This document shows, one piece after another, positions 41,249 through 51,391 of a DNA stretch of 64,000 nt. The translations under genes were made by a program, and so were the position numbers. The stretch's first letter is position 1. Every line of letters begins with the position of its first letter. The stretch comes from Neobacillus bataviensis (GTDB taxonomy: Bacteria; Bacillota; Bacilli; Bacillales_B; DSM-18226): NCBI RefSeq assembly GCF_019969725.1, contig NZ_JAHXYW010000006.1, positions 1 through 64,000 of the forward strand, given 5' to 3'. The notes under the pieces were generated by a model. That model saw only the letters and a list, made by a program, of their open reading frames with translations, was not told the origin of the DNA and made no database searches.

Positions 41249-41312
41249 ATAAATATCTAATGAAAGAATAAGTGTGAAAGCACTTGCAATTCCATTAGAT
41301 ATTTATTTTTTT
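41249..41312 (+). terminator. Terminator directly downstream of the EAR-type RNA
   Basis: ATAAATATCTAATG (41249-41262) pairs perfectly over 14 bp with CATTAGATATTTAT (41293-41306); an inner AAGTG/CACTT stem caps it; seven T follow. Without antitermination most of the operon would not be transcribed. Confidence 0.9.
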
Positions 41313-41379
41313 GCCCATCTGCTTTAGTTAGTAAAAGAGTTCTTTAGATAAACAAAATAAAAAAGGGGGAACGGGACGG

Positions 41380-43206
41380 ATGACATATGGGAAAAGGTTG
41401 ACCACACTGGCGATTCTGGATTCACTTATTGTTTTAACAGCAGTCTACATAAGCTATTTTACACTTAATCCGGAATTGCAAATTTTTAAAATACCAATGC
41501 TACTTGTTACTGCGCTTACTTTATTAATCTGCCATCATTCATTTGCTTCTATTTATAAACTCTATAATAAGGCGTGGCAATATGCGAGTGTTGGAGAATT
41601 AATTGCAATTGTTAAAGCGGTGACGTTCACCATTATTGTAACGGCATTGGTTCAGGAAATTGTTTTTCATAACATATATGTAAGAGCATTAATGATTGCC
41701 TGGATGATTCATGTTCTATTAATTGGCGGGTCACGGTTTTCTTGGAGGATGTTCCGTGACAATTTTATTAATAAGCAGCAAAATGTTAAACCAACATTAA
41801 TCATCGGAGCTGGCAGAGGCGGTACAATGGTCGCGCGGCAATTGCTTAATAATCATGATGTTGATTTAAAGCCTGTAGCCTTTATTGATGATGACCCATT
41901 AAAGTACAGGTTGGATATTCTAGGAATACCAGTGGTTGGCGGTTCTGCCTATATTCCTCAAACAGTAGAAAGATTTCAAATAGAAAACATTATCATCGCT
42001 ATTCCCTCTCTAAGTAAAAAAGAATTAAATCGTATATTTGAAGAATGTGCAAAAACAAAAGTAAAAACACAAATAATTCCTAAACTTGAAGATTTGATGA
42101 CTGGAAAAATTTCTGTTAATCAATTCCGGGATGTTCAGGTAGAGGATTTATTAGGAAGAGAACCAGTAGAGTTAGATATAGCCGGTATTTCTGAGAAGAT
42201 ATCTGGAAGAACGGTGATGGTTACTGGTGCAGGTGGTTCTATTGGTTCAGAGATTTGTCGGCAGATTTGTAAGTTTAACCCTAGTAAAATTGTTCTTCTA
42301 GGGCATGGAGAGAACAGTATTTACTTGATTGATATGGAACTGCGCAAACAATATCAGAGTCAAATTGAGATAGTTCCAGTTATTGGTGATATTCAAGATC
42401 GGTCTAGAATCTTTGAAGTGATGGAGGAGCATCAGCCATTTGTGGTGTACCATGCTGCTGCCCATAAGCATGTACCGTTGATGGAATATAATCCTAGGGA
42501 AGCGGTTAAAAATAATATATTTGGTACTAGAAATGTAGCTGAAGCGGCGGACACATTTGGTGTGAATACATTTGTATTGATTTCTTCTGATAAAGCTGTG
42601 AATCCACCGAATGTAATGGGTGCGACGAAACGATTTGCCGAGATGATTATTCAGAGTTTGGCAGTTACTAGTCAGACAAAGTTTGTGGCAGTTCGGTTTG
42701 GTAATGTTTTGGGAAGTCGTGGCAGTGTTATTCCCTTGTTTAAAAGACAAATTGCAGCAGGCGGACCTGTAACTGTGACCCATCCTGAAATGACTCGTTA
42801 CTTTATGACAATCCCGGAGGCCTCAAGACTTGTAATTCAGGCGGGTTCGTTAGCTCGTGGTGGCGAGGTATTTGTGCTTGATATGGGGGAACCTGTTAAG
42901 ATAGTTGATTTGGCAAAAAATCTAATCAAACTTTCGGGATATACAATAGAAGAAATTGGGCTTCAATATTCTGGACTTCGTCCAGGAGAAAAGATGTACG
43001 AGGAACTTCTTAATGAGAATGAAGTTCATCCAGAACAGGTCTTTCCTAAGATTCATATTGGGAAAGCAAAGGTAATACATGCTACGGCTTTAGGGGAGTT
43101 AATAGAAAGTCTATTAACTATGTCTGAACAAGAAATGCACGATACTTTAATAGCTGTCGCAAATAATAGATTTGGTCGTTCAGCTATTTTAACTACTGCA
43201 AACTAA
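41380..43206 (+). CDS. NDP-sugar 4,6-dehydratase/epimerase, membrane-bound (EpsC/CapD-type)
   Basis: A 608-residue protein: four N-terminal transmembrane segments (about 8-110), a CoA-binding-like Rossmann domain (LIIGAGRGGTMVARQL, about 139-154), and an extended SDR domain from about 270 with VTGAGGSIGSEICRQI and SSDKAVNPPNVMGATKR. The usual catalytic Tyr is replaced by Met in the MGATKR site, as in the FlaA1/CapD group. It makes a UDP-4-keto-6-deoxy sugar, probably from UDP-GlcNAc. GGGGGAACG precedes ATG. Confidence 0.9.
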   Translation: MTYGKRLTTLAILDSLIVLTAVYISYFTLNPELQIFKIPMLLVTALTLLICHHSFASIYKLYNKAWQYASVGELIAIVKAVTFTIIVTALVQEIVFHNIYVRALMIAWMIHVLLIGGSRFSWRMFRDNFINKQQNVKPTLIIGAGRGGTMVARQLLNNHDVDLKPVAFIDDDPLKYRLDILGIPVVGGSAYIPQTVERFQIENIIIAIPSLSKKELNRIFEECAKTKVKTQIIPKLEDLMTGKISVNQFRDVQVEDLLGREPVELDIAGISEKISGRTVMVTGAGGSIGSEICRQICKFNPSKIVLLGHGENSIYLIDMELRKQYQSQIEIVPVIGDIQDRSRIFEVMEEHQPFVVYHAAAHKHVPLMEYNPREAVKNNIFGTRNVAEAADTFGVNTFVLISSDKAVNPPNVMGATKRFAEMIIQSLAVTSQTKFVAVRFGNVLGSRGSVIPLFKRQIAAGGPVTVTHPEMTRYFMTIPEASRLVIQAGSLARGGEVFVLDMGEPVKIVDLAKNLIKLSGYTIEEIGLQYSGLRPGEKMYEELLNENEVHPEQVFPKIHIGKAKVIHATALGELIESLLTMSEQEMHDTLIAVANNRFGRSAILTTAN

Positions 43207-43256
43207 TGAAATAATTCTTTTTAGATTTACTATAAAGTTAAAGGGTGGAGTGATTT

Positions 43257-44138
43257 ATGAAAAAGGTACGTAAAGCAATAATACCAGCAGCTGGACTTGG
43301 AACACGGTTTCTTCCAGCAACGAAGGCAATGCCTAAAGAAATGTTGCCGATTGTTGATAAGCCCACTATTCAATATATTGTTGAAGAAGCGATTGCTTCA
43401 GGGATTGAAGATATTATTATTGTAACAGGAAAAGGTAAGAGGGCTATTGAGGACCATTTTGATTTTGCTCCTGAGTTAGAACAAAACCTCATTGAGAAAG
43501 GTAAAAATGATATTTTAGAAAAAGTTCGATACTCTACTAATCTTGCTGATATACATTATATACGGCAAAAAGAACCAAAAGGTTTAGGCCATGCTGTTTG
43601 GTGTGCAAGGAACTTTATAGGAGAAGAACCGTTTGCTGTGCTACTGGGCGATGATATTGTTCAAAGTGAAACTCCATGTTTAAAACAATTAATTAATATA
43701 TATGAAAAAACTCGTTCATCTGTAATCGGAGTGCAATCAGTATCAAATGAAGAAACCCACCGATATGGAATTATTGATCCAGCAACCAAAGAAGGTCGAC
43801 GTTATCAAGTAAACAATTTCGTGGAAAAGCCGACTCAGGGTACAGCACCATCAAATCTAGCTATTATGGGTCGTTATATTCTAACACCAGAAATTTTTAT
43901 GTTTTTAGAACAACATGAAACCGGAACTGGTGGAGAAATTCAATTGACAGATGCCATTCAGAAATTAAACCAAATCCAACGAGTGTTTGCTTATGATTTT
44001 GAAGGTAAACGGTATGATGTTGGTGAGAAAATTGGCTTTGTAAAAACGACAATAGAAATGGCTTTAAAGAATCCTGAGTTAAGATTAGAATTGCTAGCCT
44101 ATCTTGACGAGATTATGGATGAAATGAAAGTGAAATAG
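43257..44138 (+). CDS. galU: UTP-glucose-1-phosphate uridylyltransferase
   Basis: A 293-residue nucleotidyltransferase. [26 protein letters not shown] begins at about residue 10; GDDIV and FVEKP follow in order. It makes UDP-glucose for GalE and the glycosyltransferases. Length is normal for GalU/GtaB. GGTGGAG precedes ATG. An inverted repeat (GGCCC/GGGCC, 44145-44183) follows before the next gene and may act as a mid-operon pause or terminator. Confidence 0.93.
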   Translation: MKKVRKAIIPAAGLGTRFLPATKAMPKEMLPIVDKPTIQYIVEEAIASGIEDIIIVTGKGKRAIEDHFDFAPELEQNLIEKGKNDILEKVRYSTNLADIHYIRQKEPKGLGHAVWCARNFIGEEPFAVLLGDDIVQSETPCLKQLINIYEKTRSSVIGVQSVSNEETHRYGIIDPATKEGRRYQVNNFVEKPTQGTAPSNLAIMGRYILTPEIFMFLEQHETGTGGEIQLTDAIQKLNQIQRVFAYDFEGKRYDVGEKIGFVKTTIEMALKNPELRLELLAYLDEIMDEMKVK

Positions 44139-44144
44139 AAGTAA

Positions 44145-44183
44145 GGCCCTGTCCATATTAATAAGTTTAAATGGGCATGGGCC
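44145..44183 (+). other. Inverted repeat inside the eps operon
   Basis: GGCCC (44145-44149) with GGGCC (44179-44183), and inner CCAT/ATGG pairs. A loose T-rich stretch follows. It could be a weak terminator overridden by EAR, or an mRNA processing site. Confidence 0.35.
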
Positions 44184-44276
44184 GTTATTTTGAGTTTTTA
44201 GTGGATTAGTAGTCGGTTGAAAAAATGATGTTCCACCTAGTACTAAGCACTAAAGAGATAAAGGAGATTAAATTTA

Positions 44277-44912
44277 ATGTATTTAAAGATTAAAAGAATG
44301 ATAGATATTATTCTTTCTTTTTTAGGATTAATTGTATTATCACCAATATTTTTGATTCTGATTTTAGCTATTAAACTCGATTCAAAAGGGCCAGTCCTGT
44401 TTAAACAAAAACGTATAGGAATTCATAAGACTCATTTTAATATTTTAAAGTTCCGTACAATGAGAATCGATACGCCCAAGGATACACCAACTCATTTATT
44501 AGAAAATCCGGAGCAATTTATTACAAAGATGGGCAAGTTCTTAAGAAAAACTTCACTTGATGAGTTACCCCAGATTTGGAACATCTTTGTTGGACAAATG
44601 AGTATTATTGGCCCGAGACCTGCCTTATGGAATCAATATGACCTAATAACAGAACGCGATAAATATGGTGCCAATGATGTGCCACCAGGGCTAACTGGTT
44701 GGGCACAAATAAATGGTAGAGATGAACTTCCTATTGAAATAAAGGCCCAGTTAGATGGGGAGTATGTAAAAAATATTAGCTTGTGGATGGATATCAAGTG
44801 TTTCTTTGGTACGATCATTAGTGTTGTGAAGAGTGATGGTGTTGTTGAAGGTGGGACAGGTGCTTTAGTTAAAAAGGAATTTGGTGCTACAAAAAGTAAA
44901 ACCAACCATTAA
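44277..44912 (+). CDS. Undecaprenyl-phosphate sugar phosphotransferase (initiating)
   Basis: A 211-residue monotopic phosphoglycosyl transferase: membrane helix (about 8-32), FKQKRIG, FKFRTMR-like LKFRTMRIDTP, RKTSLDELPQIWNIFVGQMS and IGPRP. It starts repeat-unit assembly by moving a sugar-1-phosphate to the lipid carrier. AAGGAG lies 10 nt before ATG. Comparable to EpsL/PglC; sugar choice cannot be told. Confidence 0.92.
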   Translation: MYLKIKRMIDIILSFLGLIVLSPIFLILILAIKLDSKGPVLFKQKRIGIHKTHFNILKFRTMRIDTPKDTPTHLLENPEQFITKMGKFLRKTSLDELPQIWNIFVGQMSIIGPRPALWNQYDLITERDKYGANDVPPGLTGWAQINGRDELPIEIKAQLDGEYVKNISLWMDIKCFFGTIISVVKSDGVVEGGTGALVKKEFGATKSKTNH

Positions 44913-44941
44913 ATCAATTGGGGAAAATAAGGTGCTTCTAG

Positions 44942-46720
44942 ATGGATAACAAAATTATATTATATGTAAATACAGTAAGATATCTTAAACCTTCACAAAT
45001 CTATTATAGATTATTTAACAGATTCAAACGGGAATTATATAAGAGAAAACTATTATCAGTAAATGTACCTGCTAACCTAGAAATCGGAGAGAACCGAGTT
45101 TTTATTATTCCTGAGTTGGATTTTGATAAAGAATTTTTGAATAGGTTTGATATTAACGATATCATGTCGAATAGGTTTACTTTTATAAATTTGACTAATC
45201 AAGTTAAATTATCAACAGCTTGGAATCAGAAGGAATTGCAGCATCTATGGAGATACAATTTACATTATTTTGAGTACCTATTCACCATAGCCTATGAGTA
45301 TTTAAATGGGAAAAATAGAAATGTAAATTACGAAAAATATAGAGGATTAATTACAAATTGGATTGAGAATAATCCCTATGCTTTTGGTGATGGATGGCAT
45401 CCCTACACCATATCATTGAGAATAACCAACTGGATAATTACCTATCAAATATTTAAAGACGAGATTATAGCTGATAATGACTTTGATAAAAGGATTAAAG
45501 AGTCCATTTATTTACAATATAAATATCTACAAACCAATTTGGAAAAAGATGTTCTAGGAAACCATTATTTTGAAAATATAAAAGCACTTATTATCGGAAG
45601 TGTTTTTTTTGATGAAGTTAACGTAAAAAATAAGTTTAAGAAAGAACTATTGAAGCAGCTAAAAGAGCAAATCTTAAAAGATGGAATGCATTTTGAATTA
45701 AGTCCTATGTACCACAAGATAATTCTTGAGGATTTAATTAAAATCACATTTTGGTTAAATGACGAAGAAATTTATCATGAATTAATATCTTATATTCAAA
45801 AGATGGTGGATGTAACTTATAGCCTTGAGAGTAACTTTGGAAAGACACCCGCTTTTAATGATAGTGCCAATGGAGTGAGCAAAAATTTCAAATGTCTTTT
45901 GAAAGTCTGTAACAAGTATTTTAGGATAAATCCTCAAAATATTAGCCTCAAGAAAAGTGGTTTTTATATCGTTGAAGACCAGAGTAGGAAACTAATTTTT
46001 GATACCGGAGATATCTGCCCCTCTTATTTACCAGCTCATGGTCATTGTGATGCTTTAAGTTTTGAACTCTCAATTAATGGGTCACCCCTTTTTGTGAATT
46101 CTGGAACATTTCAGTATGAAAATGGCCAATGGAGAAATTTTTTTAGAAGTACAAAAGCACATAATACAGTATCAATATCTGAACTAGAGCAGTCGCAATT
46201 CTGGGGTAGCTTTAGAATAGCTAAGAGAATTAAAAAGGTTAGAAGGAAACAGTTTATTTATAAAGGCATCCAATTTTATGCAGGCGCATATGTTTCATAT
46301 CTTGGTGTAGAACACAAAAGGTTTATCGGCTATCTTGATGAAGATACGGTAATTGTTTTAGACTTTGTAAATTCCAAGATAGGCGAAAACGTTAATAGTT
46401 ATTTGCACTTTGCACCTAAAACGAAAGTAGATTTAAAAAATACAATAGCATTAGCGAATAAGGGTAAAACGTATACAAAAATAACTCCGTTTGGAATTAA
46501 TAGAATGACTATCGGTCAGGGTTGGTATTCTGAAGAATTTAATATAAAGGAACAAAATAAACATTTAGTGTTTCACAAAGAGCAAAATGGAAATTATTTT
46601 GGTTATTTAATAGATACTAGTTCAAAAGATATGGAAATAATAGAATCAAAAAAAGGGATTAGAATAATCTGCAATAAAGAATTGATGATTAACTATGATG
46701 AATTGGGAGATATATTATGA
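44942..46720 (+). CDS. Heparinase II/III-like protein
   Basis: A 592-residue protein: alpha/alpha toroid (about 60-330), containing NYWxN-like and NHYFEN motifs, and a C-terminal beta domain starting with LPAHGHCDALSFELSINGS and RNFFRSTKAHNTVSI. This is the heparinase/alginate-lyase family. There is no signal peptide, so it should be cytoplasmic, as seen for homologues in capsule loci. Lyase action on uronate-containing lipid-linked repeats or a transferase role are possible. AAGGTG precedes ATG; overlaps the next gene by 4 bp. Confidence 0.85.
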   Translation: MDNKIILYVNTVRYLKPSQIYYRLFNRFKRELYKRKLLSVNVPANLEIGENRVFIIPELDFDKEFLNRFDINDIMSNRFTFINLTNQVKLSTAWNQKELQHLWRYNLHYFEYLFTIAYEYLNGKNRNVNYEKYRGLITNWIENNPYAFGDGWHPYTISLRITNWIITYQIFKDEIIADNDFDKRIKESIYLQYKYLQTNLEKDVLGNHYFENIKALIIGSVFFDEVNVKNKFKKELLKQLKEQILKDGMHFELSPMYHKIILEDLIKITFWLNDEEIYHELISYIQKMVDVTYSLESNFGKTPAFNDSANGVSKNFKCLLKVCNKYFRINPQNISLKKSGFYIVEDQSRKLIFDTGDICPSYLPAHGHCDALSFELSINGSPLFVNSGTFQYENGQWRNFFRSTKAHNTVSISELEQSQFWGSFRIAKRIKKVRRKQFIYKGIQFYAGAYVSYLGVEHKRFIGYLDEDTVIVLDFVNSKIGENVNSYLHFAPKTKVDLKNTIALANKGKTYTKITPFGINRMTIGQGWYSEEFNIKEQNKHLVFHKEQNGNYFGYLIDTSSKDMEIIESKKGIRIICNKELMINYDELGDIL

Positions 46721-47937
46721 AGCTAGTAGTTTTGTCTCACTATTTTCCACCTGAAATAGGAGCACCTTCAGCAAGATTATATGAAATGGCAAGACACTGG
46801 GTTGAAGTTGGGCATGAAGTGCATGTGGTTACATGTTTTCCAAATCACCCAACAGGTATGATTCCGGATGAATATAAGGGAAAAAAATATATGCATGAAA
46901 TGTTAGATGGAATTCATGTACACCGAAATTATGTATATGCAACCCCTAATAAAGGCTTTATTAAAAAGACTCTTGGCCATATATCATTCATGTTTTCTTC
47001 TGTTTTGTTTTCAATGAGAAAAATAAAGAAACCAGATGTTGTTATTACTAGCTCCCCTACTTTCTTTTCAATTTTTTCTGGGTATTGGTATAGCCTAAGA
47101 AAAAAAGCCCCATTTGTACTCGAAATTAGAGATTTGTGGCCGGCTGCAATGATTGAACTGGGGGTAATGAAAAAAGGTGCCGTCACAAATATATTAGAAA
47201 AAATGGAATTGTTTTTCTACCGAAAGAGCAAGAAACTTATCATGGTGACGAAAGCATTTAAAGATAATGTAGTGTATAGAGGAATAGACGCAAACAAGGT
47301 TCACGTCATCACAAATGGAGTAAATCAGGAGATGTTTTATCCAAAGGATAAAAATAGATCAATTATAGCTAACTATAACTTGGAAAATAAATTCGTAATT
47401 TCATATGTTGGTGCGCATGGGATATCCCAAAATTTAAATACGATATTGAAAGTGGCGAAAGAATTAGCAATGAAAGAAAAGGATATTCAGTTTTTATTTG
47501 TGGGAGAAGGCGCTGAAAAAGATAAATTAAAGAACATTGTAAAAGAACAGCAAATTAACAATGTAACTTTTATAGATTCACAACCTAAAGAGATGATTCC
47601 TGAGTTTTATAATGCCTCTGATCTTTGTTTAGTCCCATTAAAGGACATAGAATTGTTTAAGACTTTTATTCCTTCAAAAATGTTTGAAATTATGGCATGT
47701 GGTGTTCCGATTGTTGCCAGCTTGGAAGGAGAGGCAGCAGATATACTGAATCAATCAAAAGCTGCTGAAGTGGTTAAACCGGATAATGCAGTAGAAATTA
47801 AGCAAGCAATTCTTAAACTAAAAAATGATAAGTCCTTATATGAATTTAGAAAGGCAAATGGTCCTGCTTTTGTTGAGCAGAACTATTCTAGAAAAAAACT
47901 TGCTGAAAAATATTTAGAATTAATCAGTGATATATAA
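46717..47937 (+). CDS. Glycosyltransferase family 4 (WbuB/WcaI-type)
   Basis: A 406-residue GT-B enzyme. It opens LVVLSHYFPPEIGAPSARLYE, has FVLEIRDLWPAAMIELGVM (about 128-146), SYVGAHGISQNL and the EXE-like region SKMFEIMACGVPIVAS. This pattern is that of WbuB-type fucosaminyl or N-acetyl-amino-sugar transferases. Its ATG overlaps the heparinase-like stop (ATGA). Confidence 0.9.
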   Translation: MKLVVLSHYFPPEIGAPSARLYEMARHWVEVGHEVHVVTCFPNHPTGMIPDEYKGKKYMHEMLDGIHVHRNYVYATPNKGFIKKTLGHISFMFSSVLFSMRKIKKPDVVITSSPTFFSIFSGYWYSLRKKAPFVLEIRDLWPAAMIELGVMKKGAVTNILEKMELFFYRKSKKLIMVTKAFKDNVVYRGIDANKVHVITNGVNQEMFYPKDKNRSIIANYNLENKFVISYVGAHGISQNLNTILKVAKELAMKEKDIQFLFVGEGAEKDKLKNIVKEQQINNVTFIDSQPKEMIPEFYNASDLCLVPLKDIELFKTFIPSKMFEIMACGVPIVASLEGEAADILNQSKAAEVVKPDNAVEIKQAILKLKNDKSLYEFRKANGPAFVEQNYSRKKLAEKYLELISDI

Positions 47938-47949
47938 AGGGAGATTTAT

Positions 47950-48807
47950 ATGATTTTATTAACAGGTGCAACCGGATTTCTTGGTGAGTTTGTACTGGAA
48001 GAACTCGTAAAAAGAGGGCATGAAGTTACGTGTCTTGTTAGAAAAACAAGTAATTTAGATAAGATTAAGCGATTTAATGTTAAATATATATACGGTGAAT
48101 TGGATGATTATAAGTCTATCTGTGTAGCATTGAAGGATAAAGAAGCATTGATTAATATTGCCTCTCTAGGGTTTGGACATGCTCCAAACATAGTTAATGC
48201 ATGTATGGAGATGAATGTAAACCGAGCAGTCTTTGTAAGTACTACGGGAATATTTACTAAGTTAAATCCCGCGAGCAAAGGCATTAGGCTTGAAGCAGAG
48301 AGGCTTATTAAAGAAAGTAATTTAGATTTTTCAATTATAAGACCTACTATGATTTATGGGACACCAGGTGACCGCAATATGTGGCGGTTAGTAAAGTACT
48401 TAAAGAGACTACCGGTACTTCCAATATTAGGTTCAGGAACATACTTGCAGCAACCTGTTTATGTAAAAGATTTAGCTATTGCTATAGTAAGTGCCTATGA
48501 AAATAACATAAGTGTTGGGAAAGCCTATAACATTTCTGGCGCAGAACCTCTAACTTATAATGAGGTAATTGATATAACAGGTCGAGCATTGGGTAAAAAA
48601 GTAATTAAAATTCATATTCCTATGAAGTTAAGCTACAACTTGTTAAAAATGTATGAAAAGATTTCAAAAAAACCGAAGCTGAAAGCAGAACAAGTCTTAA
48701 GATTAAATGAAAATAAGGATTTCTCTTATGATGAAGCTAAAAGGGATTTAGGGTATAACCCACTTAGTTTCGAAGAGGGAATAAAACTTGAAATAGAACA
48801 TGCATAA
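47950..48807 (+). CDS. SDR-type NAD(P) sugar epimerase/reductase, atypical
   Basis: A 285-residue extended SDR: TGATGFLGEFVLEEL at the N-terminus, STTGIF, RPTMIYGTPGD and YNISGAEPLTYNEV. The usual catalytic YxxxK is not visible; the corresponding place reads NPASKGIRLEAE, so Tyr seems replaced. In similar loci such proteins act as NDP-sugar 4-reductases or epimerases near WbuB. GGGAGA precedes ATG. Exact reaction unknown. Confidence 0.75.
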   Translation: MILLTGATGFLGEFVLEELVKRGHEVTCLVRKTSNLDKIKRFNVKYIYGELDDYKSICVALKDKEALINIASLGFGHAPNIVNACMEMNVNRAVFVSTTGIFTKLNPASKGIRLEAERLIKESNLDFSIIRPTMIYGTPGDRNMWRLVKYLKRLPVLPILGSGTYLQQPVYVKDLAIAIVSAYENNISVGKAYNISGAEPLTYNEVIDITGRALGKKVIKIHIPMKLSYNLLKMYEKISKKPKLKAEQVLRLNENKDFSYDEAKRDLGYNPLSFEEGIKLEIEHA

Positions 48808-48835
48808 TTGTGAAAAATCGAAAGAAGGTATTTTA

Positions 48836-50056
48836 ATGATTAATATTATTGGCCTTGGTTATATTGGGTTACCTACAGCCCTTATGTTTGCAAAAAGTGG
48901 GGTTAAAGTAGTAGGAACTGATTACAATGTTGAACTTGTAAATTCACTAAATGAAGGAAAGCTTACATTTGAAGAAGAGGGATTAGAAGAACTTTTCCAA
49001 GCAGCTCTTAGTAATGGAATTGAATTTACAACCGAATATCAGAAATCCCATACCTATATTATTGCTGTCCCAACCCCTTATATAAAAGAGAATAAAAAAC
49101 TAGATCCAAAGTATGTCATCTCAGCAGTAAATAACGTTCTTAATGTCTGTGAAAAAGGTGCATCATTAATAATTGAATCAACGATTTCACCAGGTACAAT
49201 TGATAAATATGTTCGCCCTGAAATAGAGAAAAGAGGCTATGTTATTGGGAAAGATGTACACTTACTACATGCACCTGAAAGAATTATCCCGGGGAATATG
49301 ATCTATGAACTTGAGCATAATTCAAGGACGATAGGTGCAGATAACTCGGAAATTGGTGATAAAATTAAGGGTTTATATTCAAGTTTCTGTAAGGCAGAAA
49401 TTGTTGTAACGGATATTAGATCAGCAGAAATGTCGAAAGTTGTAGAAAACACTTACCGGGATATTAATATTGCATTTGCAAATGAATTAGCTAAAATTTG
49501 TCGAACTGACGATATGGATGTTTACGAAATTATTAGAATCGCAAACAAACATCCACGGGTAAATATTTTAAAACCTGGCCCTGGTGTTGGTGGTCACTGT
49601 ATATCAGTAGACCCATGGTTCCTGGTAGGGGATTATCCTGACTTAACAAATTTAATTCTGACAGCACGAAAAATAAATGATTCCATGCCTACACATGTTT
49701 TGGGAAGAATTCGAGATATTATGAGGGAACATGGTATTAAGGATGTTTCTAAAGTTGGACTATATGGTTTAACGTATAAAGAAAACGTAGATGATGTAAG
49801 GGAAAGCCCGACTCTTCAACTACTAGAAAAAATGGATGAGCATCTGGCTTTTGGTGTTAAAGTATTCGATCCGTTTGTAAAAACTAGATTTGTAGACCAT
49901 CAATTTATGAACTTTGAGGATTTTTTAAATGAGATAGAGATTCTCGTTCTCATGGTAGGTCATGATCATATTAAAAATAATATTAATATCATAAAAAATA
50001 AGCATGTGCTTGATACTAATAATATTTGCACTTTTGATGGAGTTTATAAATTATAA
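48836..50056 (+). CDS. UDP-sugar 6-dehydrogenase (WecC/UDP-ManNAc or GlcNAc dehydrogenase type)
   Basis: A 406-residue enzyme: IIGLGYIGLPTALMFAKSG NAD fold, PTPYIKENKKLDPKYV, ESTISPGT, catalytic Cys in PGVGGHCISVDPWF (about 253-266), and YGLTYKENVDDVRESPT in the C-terminal domain. It makes a uronic acid, probably of an N-acetylhexosamine. ATG 48836 follows AGAAGG; frame from 48800 overlaps the upstream gene without support. Confidence 0.9.
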   Translation: MINIIGLGYIGLPTALMFAKSGVKVVGTDYNVELVNSLNEGKLTFEEEGLEELFQAALSNGIEFTTEYQKSHTYIIAVPTPYIKENKKLDPKYVISAVNNVLNVCEKGASLIIESTISPGTIDKYVRPEIEKRGYVIGKDVHLLHAPERIIPGNMIYELEHNSRTIGADNSEIGDKIKGLYSSFCKAEIVVTDIRSAEMSKVVENTYRDINIAFANELAKICRTDDMDVYEIIRIANKHPRVNILKPGPGVGGHCISVDPWFLVGDYPDLTNLILTARKINDSMPTHVLGRIRDIMREHGIKDVSKVGLYGLTYKENVDDVRESPTLQLLEKMDEHLAFGVKVFDPFVKTRFVDHQFMNFEDFLNEIEILVLMVGHDHIKNNINIIKNKHVLDTNNICTFDGVYKL

Positions 50057-50251
50057 ACTAAATAGGCTGAATAAAAAAAGTAATTGTGATAGGTAAAATT
50101 TAGAGAGAATGAAAGTCTTCTTTTTTGTAAGAGAACTAAGACTAGAACCCTTAAAGGTACCAGCTTAAGTAATCAAGAAATTAGGTTGCGCAGGTCTTGA
50201 TTTACAATGCAAGGCGTAATGGAAATCGTAATAGTAAGGGATGGTATTGAA

Positions 50252-51274
50252 TTGAAATATATTTATATAGGGGCACTCCCTCCTCCGTATGGAGGTGTCA
50301 CAATAAAAAATAACCTCTTGTTTAATATGTTATCTAAACATATAGATATTGAACAATGTGTATTTTTTGATAAAAGGAAGAATTTATTTTGGAGAATAAT
50401 AAAACTTTTAACCACATTGTTAGGTAATAGTCATGGTTTAATTATTGGTATTAGTAGAAATTCATTAAAAATGTTGACCTATATATTATTTTTCACAAAT
50501 AAGAAGATAATGAACAAATCTATTGTTATGGTAATGGGCGGTACATTTCCACAAATGGTTGCTACAGATGTAAGGCTCGGGAGGTACGTAAAAGAATATA
50601 AGTGTATATATGTTGAGACAAACGGGATGAAAAAGGTCCTTAATTCTGTTGGTGTAAATAATGTTTCTATTTTTCCAAATTGTAGGGAAAAACCAAATAA
50701 AAATAATAAAATATTAGAAAGTAATCAGCCGATACGATGTTTATCATTTTCTCTAATATCAATTGATAAAGGCATTGATCTTATTATTGATGCTGCAATC
50801 CTACTAGAACAGATGGGCATTGATCATAGCATAGATTTTTATGGACACATTGACCCTGAGTTTGAAAAGCAATTTAAGTCTTCTATTGCTTTAATTGATA
50901 ATCTTGATTATTTGGGAGTTTTTAAATCAGATAATAATGAAGATGTTTATGAGAAACTACAACAATATGATGTATTATTATTTCCAACTAAGTGTGATAC
51001 TGAAGGTGTACCTGGTGTGTTAGTTGAGTCGAAGTTTGCAGGAATTCCGGCAATTGTAAGTGATTTAAGCTTTAATTCTGAGATTATTAAGGATGGGGAA
51101 ACGGGTATTGTTCTAAATCATAACATTCCTGATGAATTAGCAGATTCAATTAAGCGATTAGATTTAGATAGAAAATTGCTATTAGAAATGAAACATAACG
51201 CAAGGGCATCAGCAGAACAGTATTTAATCGATAATTATCTTGAGAGTATCCTTAGAGTAATTAGAAGTAAGTAA
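50252..51274 (+). CDS. Glycosyltransferase, GT4-like
   Basis: A 340-residue GT-B protein with IGALPPPYGGVTIKNN at the start, and FPTKCDTEGVPGVLVESKFAGIPAIVSD in the donor site. TTG 50252 follows AAGGGATGG by 7 nt; ATG 50207 and 50219 are less well served. Preceded by a 195-bp gap with no clear terminator. Base composition is very AT-rich compared with the genes before 44 kb. Donor and acceptor unknown. Confidence 0.8.
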   Translation: MKYIYIGALPPPYGGVTIKNNLLFNMLSKHIDIEQCVFFDKRKNLFWRIIKLLTTLLGNSHGLIIGISRNSLKMLTYILFFTNKKIMNKSIVMVMGGTFPQMVATDVRLGRYVKEYKCIYVETNGMKKVLNSVGVNNVSIFPNCREKPNKNNKILESNQPIRCLSFSLISIDKGIDLIIDAAILLEQMGIDHSIDFYGHIDPEFEKQFKSSIALIDNLDYLGVFKSDNNEDVYEKLQQYDVLLFPTKCDTEGVPGVLVESKFAGIPAIVSDLSFNSEIIKDGETGIVLNHNIPDELADSIKRLDLDRKLLLEMKHNARASAEQYLIDNYLESILRVIRSK

Positions 51275-51391
51275 ATCAAAGATAAAAAAATTAAAATAAA
51301 TTTTTCTAAGAAAAAACAATTTTTGGAGAAAAAACAACTTTTTTTAAAAGTTATTGAAAAAAGTATTAAAAAGGGCGAAAGGACTTAGCCT

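Noticed and set aside
41268..41290. CcpA cre-like site TGAAAGCACTTGCA
   Set aside because: It is the loop region of the perfect terminator after EAR and differs from consensus at the central CG; chance is likelier.
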